NCBI RefSeq assembly: GCF_900103735.1
Contig: NZ_FMXE01000003.1
Coordinates: forward strand, 124,001-188,000
DNA: 64,000 nt
Direction: 5' to 3'
Source of the DNA: Algoriphagus alkaliphilus
Lineage (GTDB): Bacteria > Bacteroidota > Bacteroidia > Cytophagales > Cyclobacteriaceae
In this document: piece by piece, positions 25,488 to 36,214 of the stretch
Layout of the letters: each line of letters starts with the position of its first letter
Position numbering within the stretch: the stretch's first letter is position 1
The notes under the pieces: generated by a model
Database searches by the model: none
What the model was told of the DNA's origin: nothing
What the model saw: only the letters and a program-made list of their open reading frames with translations
Made by a program: the position numbers and the translations under genes

Positions 25488-26669
25488 TCACTCAATATAG
25501 AGCACTAAGCCTTTGAGGTATTCTGTTTCGGGATGGAAAATGTTGATCGGATGATCCCCGGGTTGGGAGAGTTGATGCAGGACTTTTACTTTTCTTCCAG
25601 TCTCCATGGCTGCTGCGGCGATGGTGTGTGTAAAGAGACTTTTATCCACCACCTGACTGCAGGAGAACGTGAAAATGATTCCTCCCGGTTTGATTTTGCG
25701 GATTGCTTCCGAGTTTAATCGCTTATAAGCCTGCACCGCATTGTGTCGGGCTTTGATGTTTTTTGCAAATGCTGGGGGATCAAGTACGATCAGATCAAAG
25801 TCATCACCAATTTCCCGGATATATTTGACTACGTCTGCCACGATAGACTCATGTTTTCCTTTAAAACCGGGGTTTAACCCGACATTCTGTTCAGTGAGGG
25901 CAATGGCTTTGGACGAAATATCAATTGAATGGACTTCTGAAGCACCTTCCTTTAGGGCCAAAACGGAAAATCCACCGGAATAGCAGAAGGTATTCAATAC
26001 CTTTTTTTGGTTCGAATAAGTCGAAACCAATTTTCGGTTCTCCCGCTGATCAATGAAAAATCCGGTTTTTTGTCCTTTTTCCCAATCAATGCGATAGGTC
26101 GCTCCGTACTCCTGCACCAAATCGGTCTCTGCTCTTCCCCAAACCCATTCAATGGATTCGATGCCAAGATTCTTGGGTAGCGTCTCCGCGCTTTTGTCAT
26201 AGACTCCCTTCAGCTTTTCTCCCAAAACAACCTGAAGTGCAGCCGAAATCTCAGCGATGTGCTTGTGAATTCCGATATGATGTGCCTGAATTACCGCTGT
26301 TCCATTGTAATAATCTACTATCAAACCCGGAAGCAGATCTCCTTCTCCATGGATCAATCTAAAAACGTTAGTCTCTTCATTATCAGTAAGTCCAAGGTTT
26401 TTTCTTAAGGCATAGGCTGAAGCAATTTTTTCATTCCAGAAGGCTTGGTCAATAGCTCTATCTTCAAAGGAAATAATCCGAACCATAATCGATCCCTGAG
26501 AGAAATGCCCAATTCCGAGGAACTCGTCTTTGGCAGAATATACCGATACCAAATCACCACTTTCCAATCCGGGATCTGCCTTGGCAATAGCACCTGAAAA
26601 CACCCAATGATGACGTCGCTGAAGGGAAAATTCCTTGCTTCGCTGAAGAATAATTTTAGGATAACTCAT
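25488..26669 (-). CDS. Class I SAM-dependent rRNA methyltransferase (RlmI-like)
   Basis: A protein of 393 residues from ATG 26669 (MSYPKIILQRSKEFSLQRRHHW). An N-terminal PUA domain (about 3-80) is followed by the RlmI/RlmK linker and a Rossmann methyltransferase domain with motif I TFCYSGGFSVLAL, the acidic SAM-ribose ligand in VHSIDISSKA, and the catalytic-region motif VLDPPAFAK. Enzymes of this family methylate a cytosine C5 in 23S rRNA. The start overlaps the end of the upstream symporter gene by 14 bp. Substrate position is inferred from the family. Confidence 0.88.
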   Translation of the reverse strand: MSYPKIILQRSKEFSLQRRHHWVFSGAIAKADPGLESGDLVSVYSAKDEFLGIGHFSQGSIMVRIISFEDRAIDQAFWNEKIASAYALRKNLGLTDNEETNVFRLIHGEGDLLPGLIVDYYNGTAVIQAHHIGIHKHIAEISAALQVVLGEKLKGVYDKSAETLPKNLGIESIEWVWGRAETDLVQEYGATYRIDWEKGQKTGFFIDQRENRKLVSTYSNQKKVLNTFCYSGGFSVLALKEGASEVHSIDISSKAIALTEQNVGLNPGFKGKHESIVADVVKYIREIGDDFDLIVLDPPAFAKNIKARHNAVQAYKRLNSEAIRKIKPGGIIFTFSCSQVVDKSLFTHTIAAAAMETGRKVKVLHQLSQPGDHPINIFHPETEYLKGLVLYIE

Positions 26670-28053
26670 AAGTCTCTGTGGGCTTGTTTGGGAAAAGGTA
26701 ACTGCCAAAAATCATGGCAAAGATACTGGCTAAAAGTCCAAAAATATGGGATGCAATTTCAAAATCGAATTTATCGCAAATCAGGTAAGTGCTCATCCCG
26801 ATAAACATGGACAGAATTGCTCCTGTTTTGGAGGCTTTTTTCCAATAAAGTCCTGCCGTCAATGGTGCAAATAAAGAAACCAGCAAAAGAATTGATGCGC
26901 CGGCTACCAGTTCGTAAATGTTGGAATCACGGGAAGCCATGTAAGTGGCAAGGAGGGCTACAAACAAAACACTAAGTCTCAAGATCCAAAGTAAATGAGC
27001 GTCTTGGAGATTTCCTTTGAACAGGGGGCGAATCAGGTTCTCTGAAATCAAAGCTGCCGGAGCCAGTAAACCTGAACTGGCTGTACTCATAATCGCTGAG
27101 ATTAAAGCACCAAAGAAGATGATCTGAACGGGCAAACCGCCATGTGCCAAAACCATCGATGGAAGTAACATCTGCTTGTTTTCGAGGTAGAGTTCGGGAT
27201 AAAGCACCTTTGCTCCCAATGCAATAAATAGGGGTAAAAGCCCAAAAGTGAGGTAAAAGCCCCCCGCCAAATAAGTGGATTGAACGGCGACTTTTTCAGA
27301 TTTGGCAGACATGACCCGCTGATATATGTCCTGACTTGGAATACTACCAAGGCCCAAGATGATCCATGCCCCGAAATAATTTACCCAGGATGTAAAGCCT
27401 GAGTCGGGAAAAAACTGAAAACTTCCTTCGGGAGCCTTCGTCAAAATCTCAGTGACGCCACCTGCTTCCCTGCTGATCATCACTGTCACCCAAACTAATC
27501 CAATGACAATCATTGCAGTCTGAATGAAGTCAGTAATTGAAATGGCCCACATTCCTCCGAGAAAGGTATAAATCACAACAATAGCCGCGGAGAGTATGAT
27601 TCCCTCCAATAGACTCAAATTGGTAACAGTGCCAAAAATTAAACTCAGGGCAACCAACTGGGCAGCGACGTAGCCAAAAAATACGGGAACCATGAAAATG
27701 GTCGCAAAGAACTCGACTTGTCTGCCAAATGCTTTTTTGAACACATCTCCGATGGTCAATACCCCCATTCTGTACATCGGGCGCAGGTAGAACATACCGA
27801 ATAAAATCAGGCAAAGGGCTCCTCCGAATGGATCTTCTATAACACCCTGAAGACCCTCTTCTAGGAAGACAGAGGATGCTCCGAAGATTGTTTCGGATCC
27901 AAACCAGGTAGCAAACAGGGCAGAGGCAGAAAGAAAAAGAGGCAGGGATCTCCCTGCCAATACAAAGTCGTTCGAATTTTTAACCAACTTGGAAGCCCAA
28001 GCTCCAACTGCAACTGTAATTGCCAGATAGAGGATGATCGCAGTCAGCAGCAA
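26656..28053 (-). CDS. Sodium:solute symporter family protein
   Basis: A 465-residue SSS-family transporter with about 13 membrane helices. Family features include the N-terminal SNDFVLAGRSLPLFLSASAL, FGSETIFGAS, and IYTFLGGMWAISITDFIQTAMI, the last being a signature of the family. The substrate is unknown. It is 11 bp downstream of the ABC-F gene and overlaps the methyltransferase, so these genes are probably co-transcribed, although their functions are unrelated. Confidence 0.87.
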   Translation of the reverse strand: MLLTAIILYLAITVAVGAWASKLVKNSNDFVLAGRSLPLFLSASALFATWFGSETIFGASSVFLEEGLQGVIEDPFGGALCLILFGMFYLRPMYRMGVLTIGDVFKKAFGRQVEFFATIFMVPVFFGYVAAQLVALSLIFGTVTNLSLLEGIILSAAIVVIYTFLGGMWAISITDFIQTAMIVIGLVWVTVMISREAGGVTEILTKAPEGSFQFFPDSGFTSWVNYFGAWIILGLGSIPSQDIYQRVMSAKSEKVAVQSTYLAGGFYLTFGLLPLFIALGAKVLYPELYLENKQMLLPSMVLAHGGLPVQIIFFGALISAIMSTASSGLLAPAALISENLIRPLFKGNLQDAHLLWILRLSVLFVALLATYMASRDSNIYELVAGASILLLVSLFAPLTAGLYWKKASKTGAILSMFIGMSTYLICDKFDFEIASHIFGLLASIFAMIFGSYLFPNKPTETYELS

Positions 28054-28064
28054 TTTATTAGAGC

Positions 28065-29699
<1,635 letters not shown>

Positions 29700-29848
29700 T
29701 TAAGAGGCGCAAAGATAGGAAAATTAATTTTTTTAGTCTTATCTCAAATAGAGTCATCTTCACCTCTTTTCGGCATTCATCATATTTTCCCAAAGAATAA
29801 TTTTTCAGATTGTTATATTCCACCTTTCTTAAAGGCCCTGAGATTGAT

Positions 29849-32800
29849 ATGAAGTTTTTGATTACGCGGTTGATTTTGATTTTCTTGCTGTTGGGCTGTG
29901 GCTTTTCGGCATTTGGTCAACTTTCTACCGTTGGTAAGGAGTTTTGGGTTGGCTTCATGGAAAACAACCGTGTCCCCGGTTCGGGCAATAATCCCGGTTC
30001 TCCTGATTTTGCGGTTTTGGTTATTACGGCCAATGAGAACACTACCGGCGTTTTGGAATACCAAGGGAATTCGACTGCATTTTCGCTTACAGCCGGTCAG
30101 CAATATACACTCAGGGTTCCTTCACAGGATTTGGATCTGCTTCACCGAACTTCGGGAGTGGTGGAAAACAAAGGAATTCACATCACCTCCACCGGGAAAA
30201 TTGCGGTTCATGCATTTAATGAACGTTTTCGGAGTGCTGACGGTACGGTAGTGCTACCTATAGGTGCCTTGGGAAGAGATTATTATGTCACTTCGCATTT
30301 TGAAGCACTTACTGCGAGTGTGAATTACAACGGGAATATCAATAATGAAAGTACCCTTCTCGTAGTAGCGACAGAAGATAATACAGAAATCGAAGTCACT
30401 ACGAGTGTCAACTCCATCAGTGGCAACCAAGCCGGTACTCCATCAACAATTACTTTGAATCGTGGACAAAGCTATCAGATCAAAGCGAGGGGTGACCTGA
30501 CTGGCTCGAGAGTGCGGGTGATTGGTAATAATGCGGATGAGTGCAAGAAAATCGCTGTTTTTGGAGGAAATAAGTGGACCTCGGTGGGGAATTGCGGTCA
30601 GGCAAACGACCATCTTTTCCAGCAGGCATACCCTGTAAATACTTGGGGGACGAGTTTTGTGCATGTGGCCTTATCGGGAAGGACTTCCGGGGAATTGGTA
30701 AAAGTACTCGCGTCAGAAAATAATACAGTGGTGAGGGTTAATGGGACTTCGCGCGGAATCATCAACAGAGGGGAGTTTTTAACCCTGGATTTTGGGATCA
30801 ATGAATCCGGGAAAATTGATACCTCAAAGCCCGCTTCGGTTTCTGTTTTCTCCAAAAGTATGGCCTGTAACCAACCCAATGCTCCGGGTGAAATGACCGG
30901 TGACCCATTTATGATCACTTATAGCCCAAGTGAGCAATTTTTGACAGGCCTGACTTTTAACGCCATTAATTTGCCATCGATTACCAATCACTATGTCAAT
31001 GTGGTAGTGAAGGCAGGAACTGAGAATTCAACTTTTCTCGATGGGCAAAATGTCGGTGGATTTTTTTCTACCCTTCCTGGTGACCCTTCTTTCCAATATG
31101 CTCGAATCAATATTTCGCAGGGCGTGCATCAACTTCGCAATGTAAAGGGATTTGCGGCCTATGTCTATGGGTTTGGAAATTTGGAATCATACGGGTATGC
31201 GGCCGGTGCCGCCCTGGATAATCTAAATTTTGTGGCAGATGCAGCCTATGAATTTGATGTGGAAGGGGAAAAAGTCGCTTGTCTCAATCAGGAGGGTACC
31301 TGGACGATCAATTCTGAAAATCCCGACTTCGAATACTTTGTTTGGGACTTTGGAGATGGTACGCCCACAGTGATTGGTCAGGGGGTAGGGCATACATTCG
31401 AAAAGCCCGGTCTCTATGAAGTAAAAGTTTTAGCGGCCTTGTCTCCCAATTCATGCGATGAGCAAGAAGAAGTAACTTTTGAGATAGAGGTTTTGGAAGC
31501 TAAAGCCGAGCTATTGGGAGAGGACTCAGTTTGCCCGGAAGTGGAAGAGGTAATGTACCGGATAAAAGATCTCCTCAACATTTCGCGGGGTACTTTTGAA
31601 GTGGAGGGGGGAGTGATCGTGGAAGATTATGGGGATTCGGTGTTAGTCAACTGGGGCTTAGCAAATCCGGATGCCAAACTGATATTGATTCCATATTCTG
31701 ATAATGGCTGCCCCGGAGCTCCTGTAGAATTGCCGGTAGTCATCAATCAAAGAATAGTAGTAAACGCCGCATTAGGAGAGAAAAAAGTTTGTTTTGATCC
31801 GGCGGTCCCACATCTCTACACCGCACCCAATGCCGTAAGTGGCAGGGGATATGACTGGATTGTAACAGGAGGTCAGATTATTTCCGGTCAGGGACTATCA
31901 AAAATCGAGGTGAGTTGGGATCAACCGGGACTCATTGGGACTGTAGAGTTCACTGCTTATAGTATAGCAGATACTCAATGTGAAGGAAAAGCGGCATCCA
32001 TTCAAGTGGAGGTCGCAAATGAGTTTTTAGCCGAAGTTAAAGGAATCACAGCAGTCGGATGCTCGGGCGAAAAAACAGGTCAGATTACATTGGATATCCA
32101 GGGAGGTATAGGGCCTTACAAGTATACATGGCTTCATGACCCTTCGCTGAATTCCCCGACAGTCTCCAATCTTTCGGCTGGCACATATTCCGTAAAAGTT
32201 TTGGATCAATTAGGCTGCGAACGCTTGATTGAAAATATTGAAGTCGAACAACCTGCGCCATTGGCGGTCACACGTCTCACACCTGTCGGAGCTTCTTGCT
32301 ATGGCAAGCCGGATGGTCAATTGACCTTGAATGTCACTGGTGGAGCAGCTCCTTATATTTTTAATTATCAAGGAGTAAAAACATTTTCAGGATCGATTTC
32401 TTTTGCTGATTTGCCTCAGGGTAACTATGCCTGGGAAATAATAGACAGCAATGGTTGTGTCATCCCTGTGAACTTTGAAATAACCTCTCCTCTTGCCTTG
32501 GAAGTTGAAGTCAGAATGGAGAAGCCTGCCTGTCCGGGAGGATCTAATGGAGAATTGTTTGCTTTTCCCAAAGGAGGAGATGCTCCATTTATCTACCTCT
32601 GGAGAGATACCAGACTGAGCGGAAGCGCTGTAACTGGACTCAAGGCAGGTACTTATGATCTTGAGGTTCGGGATGCCTCAGGCTGTGTTAGTATTGGGGA
32701 AGGAACAGTAAAAGAAGCAACTCCCGAAGTGCGGATGCCGACCGGATTTGATCCAAGGCAAGCTCCGGGTGTCTACATGGGAGTTTCAAACTGTGAGACC

Positions 32801-32989
32801 GAATTTGAGTTATGGATCTATAATCGCTGGGGTCAACTTATTTATTCCGGAAATTCCGGCTGGGATGGCACGGTTTCTGAGAGTAAGGCCCCAACCGGAA
32901 CCTATTCATATACTGTCACTTACCGATATGTTTTGGAAGGGAAGTCAGAAGTGACTAATATCAAAGGATCTTTCACCCTAGTAAGATAA
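29849..32989 (+). CDS. T9SS-exported surface protein with IgGFc-binding-like N-terminus, copy 1
   Basis: A protein of 1046 residues from ATG 29849 (MKFLITRLILIFLLL). A signal peptide (about 1-27) is followed by a 420-residue domain resembling the IgGFc-binding N-terminal family (LSTVGKEFWVGFMENN, ADGTVVLPIGALGRDYYV, AVFGGNKWTSVGNCGQANDH), a PKD domain (about 475-555, WDFGDGTP), Ig/PKD-like segments (560-730), three SprB-type repeats (about 727-957, for example GQITLDIQGGIGPYKYTW and DQLGCE), and the type B C-terminal sorting domain (about 957-1046, RMPTGFDP, IYNRWGQLIY, APTGTYSYTVTY). It should be secreted by the type IX system and attached to the surface. First of three tandem paralogues. 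Confidence 0.88.
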   Translation: MKFLITRLILIFLLLGCGFSAFGQLSTVGKEFWVGFMENNRVPGSGNNPGSPDFAVLVITANENTTGVLEYQGNSTAFSLTAGQQYTLRVPSQDLDLLHRTSGVVENKGIHITSTGKIAVHAFNERFRSADGTVVLPIGALGRDYYVTSHFEALTASVNYNGNINNESTLLVVATEDNTEIEVTTSVNSISGNQAGTPSTITLNRGQSYQIKARGDLTGSRVRVIGNNADECKKIAVFGGNKWTSVGNCGQANDHLFQQAYPVNTWGTSFVHVALSGRTSGELVKVLASENNTVVRVNGTSRGIINRGEFLTLDFGINESGKIDTSKPASVSVFSKSMACNQPNAPGEMTGDPFMITYSPSEQFLTGLTFNAINLPSITNHYVNVVVKAGTENSTFLDGQNVGGFFSTLPGDPSFQYARINISQGVHQLRNVKGFAAYVYGFGNLESYGYAAGAALDNLNFVADAAYEFDVEGEKVACLNQEGTWTINSENPDFEYFVWDFGDGTPTVIGQGVGHTFEKPGLYEVKVLAALSPNSCDEQEEVTFEIEVLEAKAELLGEDSVCPEVEEVMYRIKDLLNISRGTFEVEGGVIVEDYGDSVLVNWGLANPDAKLILIPYSDNGCPGAPVELPVVINQRIVVNAALGEKKVCFDPAVPHLYTAPNAVSGRGYDWIVTGGQIISGQGLSKIEVSWDQPGLIGTVEFTAYSIADTQCEGKAASIQVEVANEFLAEVKGITAVGCSGEKTGQITLDIQGGIGPYKYTWLHDPSLNSPTVSNLSAGTYSVKVLDQLGCERLIENIEVEQPAPLAVTRLTPVGASCYGKPDGQLTLNVTGGAAPYIFNYQGVKTFSGSISFADLPQGNYAWEIIDSNGCVIPVNFEITSPLALEVEVRMEKPACPGGSNGELFAFPKGGDAPFIYLWRDTRLSGSAVTGLKAGTYDLEVRDASGCVSIGEGTVKEATPEVRMPTGFDPRQAPGVYMGVSNCETEFELWIYNRWGQLIYSGNSGWDGTVSESKAPTGTYSYTVTYRYVLEGKSEVTNIKGSFTLVR

Positions 32990-33041
32990 AAAAGTACTAA
33001 TTGCCCTAACCCCAACCCATTGAAAAAGTTATTTTATTGAA

Positions 33042-36000
33042 ATGAAGCACAAAGAGAGATTAATGATCTTTTTCTTGTGCATTTCATTTTTAGTAAGCTT
33101 CAGAGCCAATGCTCAGCTTAGCACACTTGGTAGAGAATTTTATGTGGGATTTATGGAGAATAACAAAACCTCCACTGCTCCCGATCAGGCCTTAATTAGC
33201 ATTACGGCCAATGAAGATGCCACCGGTACCTTAACCTACGGTGGTAATTTGATTCCTTTTGCTCTTACAAAAGGAAAAGTTTTTACACATGCCATCCCTT
33301 CTCAGACATACGATTTGCTTCATCGGAATTCTGAGGTTATTGAATCCAAGTCGCTAAAAATTTCTTCAAGCGGAGACATCGCAGTTCACGCTTTTAATCT
33401 GAGGACCAATAGTGCTGACGGTACAGTTGTCTTACCTATTACCTCCCTTGGAAAAGAATACTTTGTCACTGCGCATTATAATCCTAAGTCTAATACATCC
33501 TCCGATTTAGAAAGTACACTTTTAGTAGTTGCCATAGAGGATGATACCCGGGTGGAAGTTACTCCCACTACTTCCACGGTAAAGGGAAACCCTGCCGGTA
33601 ACCCCTTAATCTTTACATTGAACGCGGGCCAGACTTATCAAGTCAAAAGTGAAGGTGACTTGACAGGGACTCGTGTGAGGGTGATCAATGGGACGGATGG
33701 GGACTGTAAAAATGTAGCTGTTTTTGGAGGAAATAAAATGACTTATGGGGGCAGCTGCGGCCTGAGTGGAGATCATCTTTTTCAACAGGCTTTTCCTGTT
33801 TTCACTTGGGGAAAATCTTTTACTCATATTCCGCTTTTGGGTAGGACCTCCGGAGAAATCGTCAAAGTTCTTGCTTCTGAAAACGGAACCGAAGTCATTG
33901 TCAATGGCCAATCCAAGGGGATAATCAATCAAGGGAATTTTCTTCAAATGGAATTTGCGAAGGATGAAGTCGCTATAATCGATACCTCTAAGCCAACAGC
34001 TGTTTCCGTGATTGCAAAAAGTATGGAATGCAATGAGGCATCCAATGATTTGTTCGGGGATCCATTCCTTTTGACATACAATCCTAACAATCAAAAAATT
34101 GAGCAGACAATTTTTAATTCTTTAAGTGGAACTGGTTTTATCAATCATTTCGTGAATATACTTCTTAAAACTTCCTCGATTAGTGCTACTCGACTGAACA
34201 ACAAGCAAATAGATTCTGAATTTAAACCCGTTCCGGGCAATCCACAATTATCGTTTGCAAGAATCAAACTGGCAGCAGGGCCAAATTCAATTTCCAATCC
34301 CGATGGATTTATCGCCTATGCTTATGGATCCGGATTAAGATCCTCGTATGGGTTTTCGGCGGGTGCAAATCTGGAGAGTACCAAGTTTGAAGCGGCTAGT
34401 AATTATGATTTTGAGGTGATAGGAGACCAGGTGGCTTGCATGAATCAGGAAGGCATTTGGTCAATTAATCCTGAAAATGAAAACTACACGCTTTTTACCT
34501 GGAACTTTGGAGATGGATCAGCTTCAGTGAATGGTCAGGAGGTAGCTCATACTTTTAAGTCTGAAGGCAAATTCCAAGTAAAGGTTCTCGCTTCTTCTGG
34601 GAGTGCTAGTTGTGGGGTAGAGCGAAATTTCGTTTTCGAAGTGGAAGTGAAAAAAGTTTCTGTAGATCTGATAGGTCCAGAAAGTACCTGTTCGGCGCTA
34701 GCTACAACGTATACCTTGGAGAATTCATCGAATTTTGACCGGATCATTTTGGAGGCGGTGGAAGGAGGGGAAATAGTATCCCAAACAGAGAAATCCATTA
34801 CAATCCTATGGCAGGAAGCGTCTGAGGAGGGGAAAATTGTTGCAATTCCGGTGGCTGAAAATGGCTGCTTGGGTGATGCAATTGTGAAAACGGTGAAACT
34901 TGGAGTAGCCCAGTCCGAAGATAGCCCAATTGGCCCGACTCAAGTCTGTGGGCCAATTTTGTCAGAAGTTAACTATGAAGTCCCAAATGCTTCATCACAA
35001 AAAAAATACGAGTGGAGCATAGTAGGGGGTGAAATTAAATCCGGTCAAAACACCTCGAAAGTGGAGGTGTTGTGGGGCATCAATTCTCCTGAATTTTCTA
35101 TTTTTTATACTGAGACGCCATTGGAAAATACCACTGAGGCCTGTCCCAAAATATCCAAAACTCTTGTAGTCGATAAAATCGAACCTTTGAAGATCAATAC
35201 AATCAATACCACTGCTCCCAATTGTCCCGGAGAGGGTGGAGGTTCTATTGTTATTAAAGTTTCGGGTGGATCGGGAGAGCTAGATATCATTTGGTCACAT
35301 GTGCCTGACTCAAACTCCGGAACTGCAGATAATCTGAAGGCTGGTCTATACAAAGTCACTGTAAAAGACCGCTCAGGCTGCGGAATTTTAGTTCAGGAAA
35401 TTGAATTAAAGGAGCCGGAAAATTTAAGGTTGATTGGAGAACCGGAGTATTTCCCAATCACATGTTCAGGTGCAAGTGACGGTGGATTTATGGTTAAAGT
35501 CCTCGGTGGCTTTCCGCCTTATTCAGTCGAGGGGATTGAGTCAGCTTGGGATGGTGATTTCTTGACTGTTAGCGGATTGGCCCAGGGGAAATTTTCACTT
35601 TACCTAGTAGACGCAAAGGGATGTAGTCTCCCTGTTGGAGGAGAGATTAAAGGAGTTCAGCCACTTGCCTTGAATTTTGTTCAAGAAAGTCCACGTTGTC
35701 CAGGAGGAAACAACGGATCTCTTTCGGTCGTCGTCACAGGTGGAGTTCCTCCCTATAAATATTCATGGGCTGAAAGTGGTGTTTCCGTAGCTTCTTTTAC
35801 CGGTAGGTCAACTTCCAATAGCAGTGCAGTACTCAGAGCAATTCCTTCCGGAGAATATACGGTAACAGTTACTGACTTTAATGGTTGTAGTTTGGTGTCC
35901 TACGGAATTGTAGAGGAAGTTAAGCCTCAAGTTAGGATGCCAACTGGATTTAAGCCTCAAGATGGATCTTTTAAGCCAGTTTCGAATTGTTATCTAGACT

Positions 36001-36185
36001 TCAGAATGCAGGTGTTCAACAAATGGGGTCAGGTTGTATATTGGGGAACTGAGGGCTGGGATGGAATGCTAAAGGGTAAAGAAGCACCGGTGGGAACTTA
36101 TTCTTATAGAGTAATTTATCAATTCCCTGTGAATGGGGAATTCCAAGTTGAAGAAATTCATGGAGGTTTCGCTTTGATCAGGTAA
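33042..36185 (+). CDS. T9SS-exported surface protein, copy 2
   Basis: A 1047-residue paralogue of the preceding gene with the same order of parts: signal peptide (FFLCISFLVSFRANA), IgGFc-binding-like domain starting LSTLGREFYVGFMENN, PKD domain (FTWNFGDGSASVNG), Ig-like segments, SprB-type repeats (GGSIVIKVSGGSGELDIIWS, GGFPPYSVEG, GGVPPYKYSWAESG) and the sorting domain (RMPTGFKPQ, FNKWGQVVYWGTEGWDG, APVGTYSYRVIY). It starts 52 bp after copy 1. Ligand and role (adhesion, gliding or host/particle binding) are inference. Cys spacing in the repeats differs slightly between copies. Confidence 0.87.
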   Translation: MKHKERLMIFFLCISFLVSFRANAQLSTLGREFYVGFMENNKTSTAPDQALISITANEDATGTLTYGGNLIPFALTKGKVFTHAIPSQTYDLLHRNSEVIESKSLKISSSGDIAVHAFNLRTNSADGTVVLPITSLGKEYFVTAHYNPKSNTSSDLESTLLVVAIEDDTRVEVTPTTSTVKGNPAGNPLIFTLNAGQTYQVKSEGDLTGTRVRVINGTDGDCKNVAVFGGNKMTYGGSCGLSGDHLFQQAFPVFTWGKSFTHIPLLGRTSGEIVKVLASENGTEVIVNGQSKGIINQGNFLQMEFAKDEVAIIDTSKPTAVSVIAKSMECNEASNDLFGDPFLLTYNPNNQKIEQTIFNSLSGTGFINHFVNILLKTSSISATRLNNKQIDSEFKPVPGNPQLSFARIKLAAGPNSISNPDGFIAYAYGSGLRSSYGFSAGANLESTKFEAASNYDFEVIGDQVACMNQEGIWSINPENENYTLFTWNFGDGSASVNGQEVAHTFKSEGKFQVKVLASSGSASCGVERNFVFEVEVKKVSVDLIGPESTCSALATTYTLENSSNFDRIILEAVEGGEIVSQTEKSITILWQEASEEGKIVAIPVAENGCLGDAIVKTVKLGVAQSEDSPIGPTQVCGPILSEVNYEVPNASSQKKYEWSIVGGEIKSGQNTSKVEVLWGINSPEFSIFYTETPLENTTEACPKISKTLVVDKIEPLKINTINTTAPNCPGEGGGSIVIKVSGGSGELDIIWSHVPDSNSGTADNLKAGLYKVTVKDRSGCGILVQEIELKEPENLRLIGEPEYFPITCSGASDGGFMVKVLGGFPPYSVEGIESAWDGDFLTVSGLAQGKFSLYLVDAKGCSLPVGGEIKGVQPLALNFVQESPRCPGGNNGSLSVVVTGGVPPYKYSWAESGVSVASFTGRSTSNSSAVLRAIPSGEYTVTVTDFNGCSLVSYGIVEEVKPQVRMPTGFKPQDGSFKPVSNCYLDFRMQVFNKWGQVVYWGTEGWDGMLKGKEAPVGTYSYRVIYQFPVNGEFQVEEIHGGFALIR

Positions 36186-36214
36186 ATTGAAGCAGATTGT
36201 GGGGAGGAGAAATT

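Noticed and set aside
29810-29848. Earlier start for the first surface protein
   Set aside because: The extra 13 residues precede a standard signal peptide that begins at ATG 29849.
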